A stretch of DNA of 64,000 nt from Candidatus Poribacteria bacterium (lineage in GTDB: Bacteria > Poribacteria > WGA-4E > WGA-3G): contig JAJEEK010000090.1 in NCBI GenBank assembly GCA_022821065.1, positions 62,001-126,000 on the forward strand. Direction: 5' to 3'. The position numbers were made by a program, and so were the translations under genes. The stretch's first letter is position 1. The number at the start of each line of letters is the position of its first letter. The notes below the pieces were generated by a model that ran no database searches, had not been told where the DNA came from, and saw only the letters and a list, made by a program, of their open reading frames with translations. Below, in pieces: positions 34,054 through 42,252 of the stretch.

Positions 34054-34074
34054 GGGAGTGCTTATAACACTCCC
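34054..34074. terminator. Hairpin near the right end of the cassette
   Basis: GGGAGTG, loop CTTATAA, CACTCCC, a 7-bp stem between the direct repeat and MITE copy 4. No T-run on either side, so its role is uncertain. Confidence 0.35.
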
Positions 34075-34113
34075 ATTACCCACGCCCAAAAGCCTTGACT
34101 TTTTCATTTCTTG

Positions 34114-34236
34114 TAGAACTTACGCAATTCCCTGGTAGGTGCAGTTTTGCAGTCTACTCGCCCAAATGCCATCTGCATTCCTTAACCACACCGAGTGTGT
34201 GGTTCGTAGCAAAATTCCGTGATTTGCGTAAGTCCT
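34114..34236. mobile_element. MITE copy 4, divergent subfamily
   Basis: Ends TAGAACTTACGCA and TTGCGTAAGTCCTG match the family, but the interior is unlike the other copies apart from an inner hairpin in the same place (CCACACCGAGTGTGTGG). No clear target duplication. It lies between the cassette and the DUF262 gene. Confidence 0.7.
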
Positions 34237-34253
34237 GCCTTAAATAAAATAGG

Positions 34254-36242
34254 TTATTCACCTTTAAACCAGTCTAAAGATGGCCATATTTCACAAAAAT
34301 TGGCTATTAACTTTTCGGCACGTTCATGAATCTCGTTGACATCCCACACATCTACTTCGCAGATTTCCTGATTCAATTTTAGCCGTGAATGTTTATCTAA
34401 AGCGGCTTTCTTCTCAGGGAACGTCCGATTTCCGTTTTTGGAATTAAGTTCTCTTGTGACGAGCGTAAGATTCCCGATACTTTCCAATAAATTGTCTCTG
34501 GCTAACGCCAAATTATACGTATTATTACGCATATCTTCATAGGACGGATCCACTAAACCCATTCGGTCGGTTTTGACTTCTGGATCAGAGAACAAATCGG
34601 CGTAAAACATCTCCTGACTCTCCACATCTCTATTGACATAAACCATGCGAGTGTTCTCATCATAACTGACAGATCCTGCGCCCACTGGTAAAGACCAAGT
34701 TTCCTTCCATTTCTCCGGAATAATGTGTTCTAAAGTCGTCAAATTGTCTTCAAAAGGTAAAGGCTCGGTAAATTTGTCGTCGGCTACTTTCCTCAGTTCA
34801 ATTCGATACAAGATATAACGGATAAGTTTTTTCTTGATGGCTCCAGCAGTGTCCGTCCAAAGTTTCTCCAAAGCCGCTCTAACAAATCGATCATCCGGAA
34901 AAATTATTGTCGTGTCGTCAGGGAATGGTAGCGGATCTCGTTCAAAACGTGTGTGCAAGGCAGGTCTAATCTCACTCTCCGTCGGATATTTATTCGTAGC
35001 GGATGTTTGCTCGGAGAGAAGGTTAATGAAGTTTTGTAAACTAAAATTGTCTCCAAGCCGTTTTATGAGGCTCGCAAAGAACTTGTTAAAATTCTTTACC
35101 CCGCCTGTGCCTTTGAAACAGAGCATCCGCCGGATGGTATAAGATTCAAGAATATGAAGCACACGGTCAAGTTGATGTCCTTTGAGTTCAACTTCACATG
35201 TTAGATATAAAACGAACGGATGCAACGGGGTGAGTTTAAATGTTTTATAAAACCGCATCCGCTTCCCAAGCATCGAATTCTCATCGCAGTCCGTTATTTT
35301 TCGATAAACTGCCGAATATCGCTTCAAATCAGAAAATTCATCTTCTATTGTCATATCCCCGCGTTGCTTCAAACGTGGTAAATACCTCCGTTCATAGGTA
35401 AAAAATTCGGGTTTGACACTTTCGGTTCCTAACTTTGCCATAAGGAAATGCTGTAGGAAGATGTCAGAAGATGTTCCAACCTTCGTTTCCTCTGGATCCC
35501 AATAAGCATCTTCAAAATTCTCCCAGTACTTTTCATATAAACTGTCTCTATCTTCACCAGCCCGTAGAAACAAGTTATTCCGGAGCAAATCAAACTGAAA
35601 AAGACTTTTGCCTCTGGCATTCAGCGATTCAAATATCTTTTCAGGTTTATCTCCCTCATCAATAAGTATCTGAACAAAACGAAAGTGATTTTTGATACAC
35701 AGAAACAAGGAGTGAATTTTTTCCTTGTCCGTGTCAACATACTCTGTAATCTCATCGTAGAAATAACTATACGCCGAATAAATCCTGCCCCGACTCTTCT
35801 CTACGCGCTCATTAACTAACGATATAAACGAGTCTCTATCTCGCTTGGTAGGAACCAGTTTATATTGTTCATCCTCTGTCAGCATCTCCCCTTGATTCTG
35901 GATATAGCGACGTATGTCACTTGCCATATCTGCATGCTCATTTTCCGCACATATATCCCTGATTGCACATAGAATGATTTGAAAAGTGGTCAGACGTTGC
36001 TGCCCATCAATAATGTCATACTGCGGGACATCGCCGGCGAGAGTGCTTTGATGCTGGATGACAATCGCACCCGTAAAATGGTCAGACGGTTTTTCTTGTG
36101 ATTCGTGTTGATGCAGAATATCGTCCCACAAAGGTTCCCACTGGGTATCCTCACTCCAAACATAATATCGCTGAAAAAGGGGGATTTTATACTGCACGTT
36201 GGTTTCAAACAAACCCGAAACGCTTATTTGTTTTGTTTCCAT
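34254..36242 (-). CDS. GmrSD-like DUF262/DUF1524 restriction protein
   Basis: 662 residues. The N-terminal DUF262 domain carries IPLFQRYYVW and the DGQQRLTT motif near residue 78, a ParB/Srx-like NTP site. The C-terminal DUF1524 domain carries LEHIIPEKW near 505, the His-Ile-x-Pro core of an HNH-type nuclease, with NSKNGNRTFPEK downstream. GmrSD enzymes are Type IV restriction systems that cut phage DNA with glucosylated hydroxymethylcytosine; here both halves are in one polypeptide. GAGGATC precedes the ATG and a promoter lies about 260 bases upstream. AT-rich like the adjacent cassette. Confidence 0.85.
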   Translation of the reverse strand: METKQISVSGLFETNVQYKIPLFQRYYVWSEDTQWEPLWDDILHQHESQEKPSDHFTGAIVIQHQSTLAGDVPQYDIIDGQQRLTTFQIILCAIRDICAENEHADMASDIRRYIQNQGEMLTEDEQYKLVPTKRDRDSFISLVNERVEKSRGRIYSAYSYFYDEITEYVDTDKEKIHSLFLCIKNHFRFVQILIDEGDKPEKIFESLNARGKSLFQFDLLRNNLFLRAGEDRDSLYEKYWENFEDAYWDPEETKVGTSSDIFLQHFLMAKLGTESVKPEFFTYERRYLPRLKQRGDMTIEDEFSDLKRYSAVYRKITDCDENSMLGKRMRFYKTFKLTPLHPFVLYLTCEVELKGHQLDRVLHILESYTIRRMLCFKGTGGVKNFNKFFASLIKRLGDNFSLQNFINLLSEQTSATNKYPTESEIRPALHTRFERDPLPFPDDTTIIFPDDRFVRAALEKLWTDTAGAIKKKLIRYILYRIELRKVADDKFTEPLPFEDNLTTLEHIIPEKWKETWSLPVGAGSVSYDENTRMVYVNRDVESQEMFYADLFSDPEVKTDRMGLVDPSYEDMRNNTYNLALARDNLLESIGNLTLVTRELNSKNGNRTFPEKKAALDKHSRLKLNQEICEVDVWDVNEIHERAEKLIANFCEIWPSLDWFKGE

Positions 36243-36575
36243 CTATGATCCTCACTATTCGTTGATAAAAAATTTTATCCAATTTTGACGATTTCGGCGG
36301 TTGCCTCGGTATTCTCCCGGAGACTGGAGAGATCGTACCCGCGGAGTGCAAGTTCTTGGAAATAAATTGTTGATACCGATACAGTTCTCTATTCAGCACG
36401 AGGCATTTTTTCTTTTTTCGTCATTATAATGAGATGATTTCATGAATTCCTATGTCCATTTCATTGGCACTCGAAATTGTATTGCCTCTATTCACCTATA
36501 GTATAACACATACGAAATGAAAAAATCAATTTTTTTATCGGCGATCAGCGGTCCCTTAAACTTATGCTTTCCAAT
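36243..36575. other. Intergenic region right of the island
   Basis: 333 bases with the DUF262 promoter at 36500-36529 and a TCAGC-type repeat near 36536-36555. A short open stretch on the minus strand (36275-36379, ending FQELALRGYDLSSLRENTEA and a stop) looks like the tail of a lost gene but cannot be identified. Confidence 0.5.
36500..36529 (-). promoter_or_regulatory. Sigma-70 promoter upstream of the DUF262 gene
   Basis: TTGATT (36524-36529), an 18-base spacer and TATACT (36500-36505) on the minus strand. Confidence 0.6.
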
Positions 36576-37400
36576 TTATTTTCCTCTATTTTTTTCAAGC
36601 CAATCAACTGCGAAATCTACGATGGCGCGTTGTGGCATGAGTTGACAGTTTGCGATGCCGACCTTGCCTTGTTGAACTACCGTGCCTGCTTCGGCATGCA
36701 AAAAATCTTCGCCGAGGCGATCAAAATCCGAATCGTCTACGTTGATGTCTTCAAAAGTGGTCCATACCCTTGAACCTTCTTGTGAAATCGGAGCACTCTC
36801 CGAAACAACACGTTTAGTTGGGAAGTCAGCGCGGCATTCTGCGAGGTGTATAGAGGTATTGCGCGAATGTCCGACACCGAGGAGTAGGATAAAGCCGTTC
36901 AAATCGTAGATTCTGGCAAGTGGTGAGTGCTCTCCCATACCGTGAGCCAAGGCGTGATTATTTACGATATAAGATGCTTGTGGACCGCGGGCGGAAAACG
37001 AACTCTGTGGATGCGTACTGCGGAGGATGCCTTTTTGTTTTCGGAACGTTTCGGCAATTTTGCCCATTGAACGCGTTGGGGTTAGATCGGGATCGTAAGC
37101 AGGCATCGTTTCTCGTATTGTTTGCCACCACGATTCAGGGACGGGCGGGTTCTCCCACTGACTCGGATCGCTGAGGTCGGTCGAGTGGGCGGGCATCACA
37201 AGGGTTCCCGTTTCGCCTAAGACTTCTTGAAGTGCGATGATGACAGCGACGGCACCGCCACAAACCCATCCAATCGCGCTTAACGATGAATGGACGAGTA
37301 AGACCATCCCCTTTTTGATACCGAGTGCTCTCAAGTCGGTTTGTAGCGATTCGATTGTGGCGGGTGTTTCCGCCTTGCGAACCGCCTGGCCTTCAGACAT
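36576..37400 (-). CDS. Aminoglycoside N(3)-acetyltransferase-like protein
   Basis: 274 residues from ATG 37400. Family blocks are GMVLLVHSSLSAIGWVCGGA, the GTLVMPAHS loop, TRSMGKIAETFR, STHPQSSFSARG and HSPLARIYDLNGFILLLGVG. AAC(3) enzymes acetylate the 3-amino group of aminoglycosides, but many environmental homologues do not confer resistance. GGAGG lies ten bases upstream of the chosen ATG. The start overlaps the stop of the small upstream gene by eight bases, so the two are translationally linked. Confidence 0.8.
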   Translation of the reverse strand: MSEGQAVRKAETPATIESLQTDLRALGIKKGMVLLVHSSLSAIGWVCGGAVAVIIALQEVLGETGTLVMPAHSTDLSDPSQWENPPVPESWWQTIRETMPAYDPDLTPTRSMGKIAETFRKQKGILRSTHPQSSFSARGPQASYIVNNHALAHGMGEHSPLARIYDLNGFILLLGVGHSRNTSIHLAECRADFPTKRVVSESAPISQEGSRVWTTFEDINVDDSDFDRLGEDFLHAEAGTVVQQGKVGIANCQLMPQRAIVDFAVDWLEKNRGK

Positions 37401-37611
37401 TATCAACTACCTCCATTTTTGATTTTCTCAGTTTCATTGCTGCATCACTGATCTCCTCCACGCTCTTTTCAACCCATAGTTTCCTCTGCCACTTGGTGTA
37501 ATCAAACTGAGAACGCATAACCAATGCGATGAACTTTTCAGCCCGTACATCGCCCAAAGCTTCCGTAAGAGCCTTTAAGCCTTCTACTTTGAGTTGTTCA
37601 TCTGTTATCAT
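37393..37611 (-). CDS. Small conserved-looking protein, function unknown
   Basis: 72 residues from ATG 37611, preceded by AGGAG at eight bases. It reads MITDEQLKVEGLKALTEALG, then AEKFIALVMRSQFDYTKWQR and VEEISDAAMKLRKS, an all-helical protein of a type I recall as common in cyanobacteria and near Uma2, PIN or RelE genes, often proposed as antitoxin-like. Its message overlaps the acetyltransferase start. Confidence 0.55.
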   Translation of the reverse strand: MITDEQLKVEGLKALTEALGDVRAEKFIALVMRSQFDYTKWQRKLWVEKSVEEISDAAMKLRKSKMEVVDNV

Positions 37612-37641
37612 CGAATGTACTCCTATTCTAACACAAGCCAC

Positions 37642-38073
37642 CTATTTACTTACATAGCACTCCGCTGGAGTGCAGGACGTTGATATACCTTTATCAATCA
37701 GATGATAGAGCGGTCCCAATAGCAGAACAACGTCCGCGGACGCGGACGCAAAACGGAGTGTCCGCGCGTCGCCGATTGATATACTGGCAATCGGGTGTTC
37801 TGGCTGTCGATCTGAGGCTTCCTGCGCTTCTTCAATATGTAAATCGACAGGATCCACGAGATGGGCTTCGTATCCCGTTTTTGCTAACCAACAGGCATAA
37901 GGACCTGAACCGCCGCCGATGTCTAAAACGACTGCTGGTGGTCCCGGTAGATAGCGTGTGATAATCTCTTGGGTCCGTGCAAATTCTATCTGACCTCTGA
38001 CATTATTTGTAAGTCTTTTCGACTCCTGTGTCTGTCTATAGTACGAAAGAATTTCATCTGAAAGTTGATACAA
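37642..38073 (-). pseudogene. Truncated class I SAM-dependent methyltransferase
   Basis: The first ~125 codons encode a good methyltransferase start (VVLDIGGGSGPYACWLA motif I, GDARTLRF, ADVVLLLGPLYHLI). After LYHLI the frame turns into DKGISTSCTPAECYVSK, unrelated sequence derived from the palindrome at 37658-37674. Family members continue for about 130 more residues. The start is a TTG with AGAGG 13 bases upstream. Probably a broken gene. Confidence 0.65.
37658..37674. repeat. Short GC-rich palindrome truncating a methyltransferase gene
   Basis: GCACTCC, loop GCT, GGAGTGC: perfect 7-bp stem with a 3-base loop. It lies where the methyltransferase reading frame departs from its family, so insertion or deletion at this palindrome likely broke the gene. 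Confidence 0.6.
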
Positions 38074-38090
38074 TTTTTTATTTTTTTCCT

Positions 38091-38987
38091 CTATGAAGCC
38101 AGATCGTCGAGCATCTGGCGGATGTTGCGTTCGCCGCTATCGATAAACAGTGGTGCTAAGGGACCTCTGCCGTGTAAAGTTTGAAGTAGCATGTCAATCT
38201 GTATCATACGCTGTTGTGGTGTGCGGCAGCTCAGCCACCTTTTAATAAATTCACGTGCGGGTCTCGGATTGCCCGTTCTTAGTGAACGGGTACTTTTACG
38301 CCACGCCTGCCACCTGAAAGTATATTCACAATCAGGACATTCGAGTTTTTCGTCCTTCTTCTTTAGGCTCTTGCGGTAATCCCGCCATCGGCGTTTGTAG
38401 CCGCAGGCTGTACATTCGATGTTGCCGTGCTGATGGTGCGCGACCGCTTGACACTTCGGACAGTGCAGCTCAGGCCTGGATCTCCGAGTTCTGACAGTTT
38501 GATCTCTTGGTGGCGGAGCTGGTCTGCGGACGAGATCAAGGCAGTGCGGACACGGCAAGAGGACACGCGTTCTTACGGATTGATTATAGGCTTCCTGGGA
38601 CCAGGTTTTACCACAGGTGCATCGCAACACAATTTCTTTGTGTAGAGCGTCGCGACAATCGAAACATCGCGGGGTGTCTCGGAGTGCTTGTCGACAGTCG
38701 CGCCAGAGCAGGCGTTCGCCGCAATGTGTGCAGTGGAACCAGTTCTCGTGAGTTCCACCTTCACCTTTACTAAAGAGCGGGTCAATTCGGCGTGTAATCT
38801 TCGTGCTGCATTTTGGACACGGAACGCGTCCCTCGCGATAGACATCGGCAACTGTGGCAATATCCGTACAACGCGCATAAAGTTCCCAACCGACATCGTG
38901 TAGCAGTAGATCGTCGTAGATGCCGAGTCGGGCGTATCGGTAAAGTTGACGGATTTTTATGGGTTTTACACGCGGGGACCAGTTCAT
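38091..38987 (-). CDS. Multi-zinc-ribbon protein, function unknown
   Basis: 298 residues from ATG 38987 (AAAGGAAC six bases upstream). At least eight CxxC or CxC pairs are spaced through residues 55-240 (CPKC, CTHC, CFDC, CTCG, CPHC, CPKC, CTAC, CPDC). Between them a W-x(2-3)-(Y/C/W)-R-x-(A/S) segment recurs (WRDCRQA, WSQEAYNQS, WRDYRKS, WQAWRKS), so the protein is an array of related zinc-ribbon repeats. The N-terminus and the helical C-terminus carry no zinc pairs. Nucleic-acid binding is a reasonable guess; nothing more can be said. Confidence 0.6.
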   Translation of the reverse strand: MNWSPRVKPIKIRQLYRYARLGIYDDLLLHDVGWELYARCTDIATVADVYREGRVPCPKCSTKITRRIDPLFSKGEGGTHENWFHCTHCGERLLWRDCRQALRDTPRCFDCRDALHKEIVLRCTCGKTWSQEAYNQSVRTRVLLPCPHCLDLVRRPAPPPRDQTVRTRRSRPELHCPKCQAVAHHQHGNIECTACGYKRRWRDYRKSLKKKDEKLECPDCEYTFRWQAWRKSTRSLRTGNPRPAREFIKRWLSCRTPQQRMIQIDMLLQTLHGRGPLAPLFIDSGERNIRQMLDDLAS

Positions 38988-39009
38988 AGTGGTTCCTTTG
39001 AGTATCAAT

Positions 39010-39285
39010 TTATGAGATTGGTAAGTAGCGGATACGCGCCCTCCGATCATCAATGGTTACTGCACAACCTTCCGCTAACCTATCTTCGATATGAGGTAAG
39101 AATTCCAACAATTTTCGCGTAATAATCACACGATTTTGCTGGCGAGCAAAATCAAGAATTTCGGAATCTTCGGCATCCATAGGTAAGACTTGCGAAACTC
39201 GAAGAATATCCCAGCCCTGTTGACGTAAATCATTAACTATCCGTGGTGAAAGGTTCATATCGACGAGAAAGCGAAGCGAAGGCAT
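39010..39285 (-). CDS. DUF5615-like PIN-fold protein (toxin-like), altered active site
   Basis: 91 residues. FLVDMNLSPRIVNDLRQQGW is the hallmark start of DUF5615/Mut7-C PIN-like proteins and supplies one acidic residue; DAEDSEILDFARQQNRVIIT follows. Active homologues continue with T-x-D-x-D; here it reads TRKLLEF, so an expected Asp is missing. It lies eight bases downstream of the DUF433 gene, the normal partner order for this toxin-antitoxin-like pair. AGGAG precedes the ATG. Confidence 0.75.
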   Translation of the reverse strand: MPSLRFLVDMNLSPRIVNDLRQQGWDILRVSQVLPMDAEDSEILDFARQQNRVIITRKLLEFLPHIEDRLAEGCAVTIDDRRARIRYLPIS

Positions 39286-39293
39286 TCAAACTC

Positions 39294-39527
39294 CTACGAC
39301 ATTGTTTGTGTCTCTAAAATCTGGTCTGAAGCCATCCAAGCAGCATATTTCATTGCTTCCTGAATATCAGCAGCTTCCAATTCTGGATAAAGATCAATAA
39401 CATCTTCGATTGATCGCCCATTGGCTAACAATTTGAGAATTATACTGACCGTGATTCGGGTCCCTTGAATCACAGGTTGCCCAAGACAAATCTTCGGATT
39501 AATTTGGATTCGATCTAACTTTTCCAT
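39294..39527 (-). CDS. DUF433 antitoxin-like protein
   Basis: 77 residues from ATG 39527, with GGAGG six bases upstream. IQINPKICLGQPVIQGTRIT is the typical DUF433 start, followed by VSIILKLLANGRSIEDVIDL and YPELEAADIQEAMKYA. A winged-helix DNA-binding protein usually paired with DUF5615; together they form a candidate toxin-antitoxin module. Confidence 0.85.
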   Translation of the reverse strand: MEKLDRIQINPKICLGQPVIQGTRITVSIILKLLANGRSIEDVIDLYPELEAADIQEAMKYAAWMASDQILETQTMS

Positions 39528-39571
39528 TTCTACCTCCATTAACCTACGGCTAACGATGCTGATAATTACAA

Positions 39572-39590
39572 GCGGGGTTACAAACCCCGC
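39572..39590. terminator. Hairpin between a Gfo/Idh gene and the DUF433 gene
   Basis: GCGGGGTT, loop ACA, AACCCCGC, a perfect 8-bp stem downstream of the Gfo/Idh stop. Member of the 3-base-loop palindrome family. No T-run. Confidence 0.5.
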
Positions 39591-39612
39591 CTGCATGGGT
39601 ATGAATTAGAGA

Positions 39613-40632
39613 TTATGCCGGAATTTGGACGACTTCTCCGGTTTCGACGCTGCGGCTCATCGCTTCTAAGACGCGCATGTTCTGATAGGCATCCTCAAGG
39701 CTGGAATGCGGTTGTGTGCCCTCTTGCAATGATTTTGCCCAGTGTTGCATCTCTTCGAGATAGCCGGGTCTGCCAACACCGTGATATGCGGTGTTGAGGT
39801 CCCATTTTTCACTGGGTGTATCTGCGTAGCCGCCGCCGGAACCGAGCCATGTCGGATTCCGATAACGACGCAATTCGCGCGTTTCAAACACCTGAATCGC
39901 TTGATTGCCTGTGCCTTTGACGAAGACCATCGCTTCCAAGACGGGACCGGTGCCGAGCGTCATCGTACCCATACCCCCGTTCTCGTAGCGTAGGTTCACG
40001 GATATTGAGACGGTACTTGACGCGGCATCAACTGTGCCTGTTGCGTAGACTTGGCTGACTTGCCCCATAAAGAAACGCATGCAATCGGTTGGGTGGATGA
40101 CCTGATCGAGCATGAAGGGCCACGCAAAAGGTGATCCTGCTTCCTGAAGACGCGGTCCTGGTGCGAGGTATCGGGTATGGTATTGGCAGGTTTCACCGAA
40201 TTCTTCTTCGTTCATCAACTGTTTGGCGATCTGGTGTGCGGGTGCGTGTCGCCACATCGTGCCGACCATACCGGTTTTGCCGGTCTCAATTGATACATCA
40301 ACGAGCATTTTCGCGCCTTCAGCGGTGGTCGCCGGTGGTTTCTCGGTGTAGATGTGATAACCATTCTTGAGGCACTCTATGCCGATGTCTCGGTGCAGTT
40401 TGTCCTCCGGTCTGCCGACAACAGCGACGGCGTAGAGGTCTTCGTTCTCGAACATCTCGTTGTAGTCGGTGTAGTGGCGGAGTGCGCCGAACCTTCGTGC
40501 GTTCGATGCTGCCTTCTCTTCGACAAGGTCACAGGTGGCAACGAATTCAAATTCGGGTATCATCGGTATGCACTGCTGCAATTGTGTGGACATGGGACCA
40601 CAACCGATGAAAGCGATTCGGATTTTATCCAT
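39613..40632 (-). CDS. Gfo/Idh/MocA-family oxidoreductase
   Basis: 339 residues. The N-terminal Rossmann fold has IAFIGCGPMSTQL for NAD(P) and the conserved EKPPA motif near 97, whose Lys is catalytic. The C-terminal domain carries WPFMLDQVIHPTD with the usual His. Members oxidise hydroxyls of sugars or inositols. AAAGGAG precedes the ATG. Confidence 0.85.
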   Translation of the reverse strand: MDKIRIAFIGCGPMSTQLQQCIPMIPEFEFVATCDLVEEKAASNARRFGALRHYTDYNEMFENEDLYAVAVVGRPEDKLHRDIGIECLKNGYHIYTEKPPATTAEGAKMLVDVSIETGKTGMVGTMWRHAPAHQIAKQLMNEEEFGETCQYHTRYLAPGPRLQEAGSPFAWPFMLDQVIHPTDCMRFFMGQVSQVYATGTVDAASSTVSISVNLRYENGGMGTMTLGTGPVLEAMVFVKGTGNQAIQVFETRELRRYRNPTWLGSGGGYADTPSEKWDLNTAYHGVGRPGYLEEMQHWAKSLQEGTQPHSSLEDAYQNMRVLEAMSRSVETGEVVQIPA

Positions 40633-40667
40633 AGTGTTTCTCTCCTTTGTGTTTAGGAACGAGGTTC

Positions 40668-41234
40668 CTATTGAAAAAATTGTGTGACTTGACAGGCAAA
40701 TCCCGGCACGACATCCTCACCGGTGAGCGTGTCGTTGATGGTAAACACTTTAATATCTGTTACGGAACGATACACTGTCACTGTCTTCATGACAGATTCA
40801 ACCACCCATACCATCTGGGTCCCCGCTTCTAGATAGGCTTGTACCTTTTCAGTGATACGCCACTGAACATCTGTTGGTGAGACGACTTCGACAGCAAAAT
40901 CAGGTGGAATTGGAGACCCCTTACTTTCATCCTCAGGTAGGCGCGCAGTTGAAATAAACGCGACATCCGGTTTCATCCCGCGTTCTCCGACTTTAAATCC
41001 TGCTTCTACATACACATCTCCCAACTGATTTTCACTGACATACGTAAATAAATAATGCGTAATTCTCGTACTAATCTTCGCGTGTCCCAATGATGGAGAC
41101 GACATTGGTATCAATTCTCCTTTAACGTATTCATATCCTTCTATATCGCGTGCAAGAAATTCATCCAGCGTCATTGTGATGTGTTCCGGTAAGGGGATTT
41201 CTTGGGCGACTTCGGAAATTTCTTGTAAATCCAT
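40668..41234 (-). CDS. Uma2-family (DUF820) nuclease-like protein
   Basis: 188 residues. The order is MTLDEFLARDIEGYEYVKGE, KPDVAFIST, then DFAVEVVSPTD and MVWVVESVMKTVTVYRS, giving the same PD-(D/E)XK positions as the protein at 8600-9283 but without the N-terminal duplication. Biological role unknown. GGAGGAAC precedes the ATG. Confidence 0.8.
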   Translation of the reverse strand: MDLQEISEVAQEIPLPEHITMTLDEFLARDIEGYEYVKGELIPMSSPSLGHAKISTRITHYLFTYVSENQLGDVYVEAGFKVGERGMKPDVAFISTARLPEDESKGSPIPPDFAVEVVSPTDVQWRITEKVQAYLEAGTQMVWVVESVMKTVTVYRSVTDIKVFTINDTLTGEDVVPGFACQVTQFFQ

Positions 41235-41334
41235 TTTCTGTTCCTCCGTAATGTGTTTGCGGTCTAAAGTTCTTAGAACGTCTTCGCGTGCAGACAGACA
41301 AAGAATGTGAAAAATCCATTCACAAACTTATGGG

Positions 41335-42054
41335 TTATATTATCCCCAACAAATCCGCCAGTTCGTTAAAATCAGTGGCGACGAGGTCGGACGGGTGTGC
41401 GGTTACTTCTCGGACGTTATCAGGGCCGTATTCCAAAGGACGCGGCACGAGTGCTGTCTGAAAACCGACGGCTTGTGCTGCGCGAAGGTCGCCAGGATGC
41501 GCGGCGACCATCATGACTTCATTAGGGGACAGACCGAGCAGCTCAGCAGCGGTTTGGTAGACTTCTGGATCCGGTTTGTAGTGTCGCGTTAATTCGGCAG
41601 AGAGAATACAATCCCATGGCAGTCCTGCGAATTTCGCCATATTCGTCAATAGCGCGACGTTGCCGTTAGAGAGTGTCGCGATGATATACCGTTTACGCAG
41701 TCGTTCCAACCCACTGATAGCATCGGGCCACGGTTTAAGTCGATGCCAAGCACGATTCAGATACTCTTTTTCCGTTTCGCTTAATCCAGTAATTTCAAAT
41801 GCGTCAAGCAAACCGTCTAAAATGCGTCGGTGGAGTGCGTCAATGTTCTGCCAAGGCAATTCGCCACGCCGAACCTTGTCCATAGCGGGACCGTATCCGG
41901 CACGCCATTTCAAGGCGAACTGTGCCCAGTCAATATCAATACCGTGTGTGTTTCCAAATGTTTCGCCTTCGGCAACGATTGAACCGTACCAGTCTACAAC
42001 TGTGCCGAAAACATCAAAGGTGAGTGCTTTGATGTCGGAATGTGCGTTTTGCAT
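41335..42054 (-). CDS. HAD-superfamily 2-haloacid dehalogenase-type protein
   Basis: 239 residues. The nucleophile Asp is in LTFDVFGTVVD (near 14), motif II in TLSNGN, the Lys in RHYKPDPEVY and motif IV in MVAAHPGDL. The DVFGT and SNGN forms match L-2-haloacid dehalogenases of the type II family, which hydrolyse the carbon-halogen bond of haloacids, though many members act on other substrates. Single gene between the Uma2 and sigma-factor genes. Confidence 0.8.
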   Translation of the reverse strand: MQNAHSDIKALTFDVFGTVVDWYGSIVAEGETFGNTHGIDIDWAQFALKWRAGYGPAMDKVRRGELPWQNIDALHRRILDGLLDAFEITGLSETEKEYLNRAWHRLKPWPDAISGLERLRKRYIIATLSNGNVALLTNMAKFAGLPWDCILSAELTRHYKPDPEVYQTAAELLGLSPNEVMMVAAHPGDLRAAQAVGFQTALVPRPLEYGPDNVREVTAHPSDLVATDFNELADLLGII

Positions 42055-42185
42055 CGTCCCATTCCCCTCTGATTCGTCTGAGGTTTTCTAAGAAGGGGTC
42101 CGTTTTTTTCCGAACCTAAGTTATATCATACATCAATTTGTTTGGATTGTCTATTGAATTTGGGATTTATTGGAAGTGAAAATCG

Positions 42186-42229
42186 AAAAAAAAAGAGGCA
42201 CTCTGACACGGAGTTACGTGTCAGAGTGC
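42186..42229 (-). terminator. Intrinsic terminator of the ECF sigma gene
   Basis: On the minus strand, a perfect 13-bp stem GCACTCTGACACG / CGTGTCAGAGTGC with a 6-base loop, followed by CTC and a run of nine T. It lies 24 bases after the sigma-factor stop. This is the strongest Rho-independent terminator in the window. Confidence 0.92.
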
Positions 42230-42252
42230 GTCAAAGTCAAAAGTTATCAATA

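Noticed and set aside
36275..36379. Short open stretch ending FQELALRGYDLSSLRENTEA
   Set aside because: It looks like the end of a lost protein but is too short to assign, and a stop lies directly upstream.
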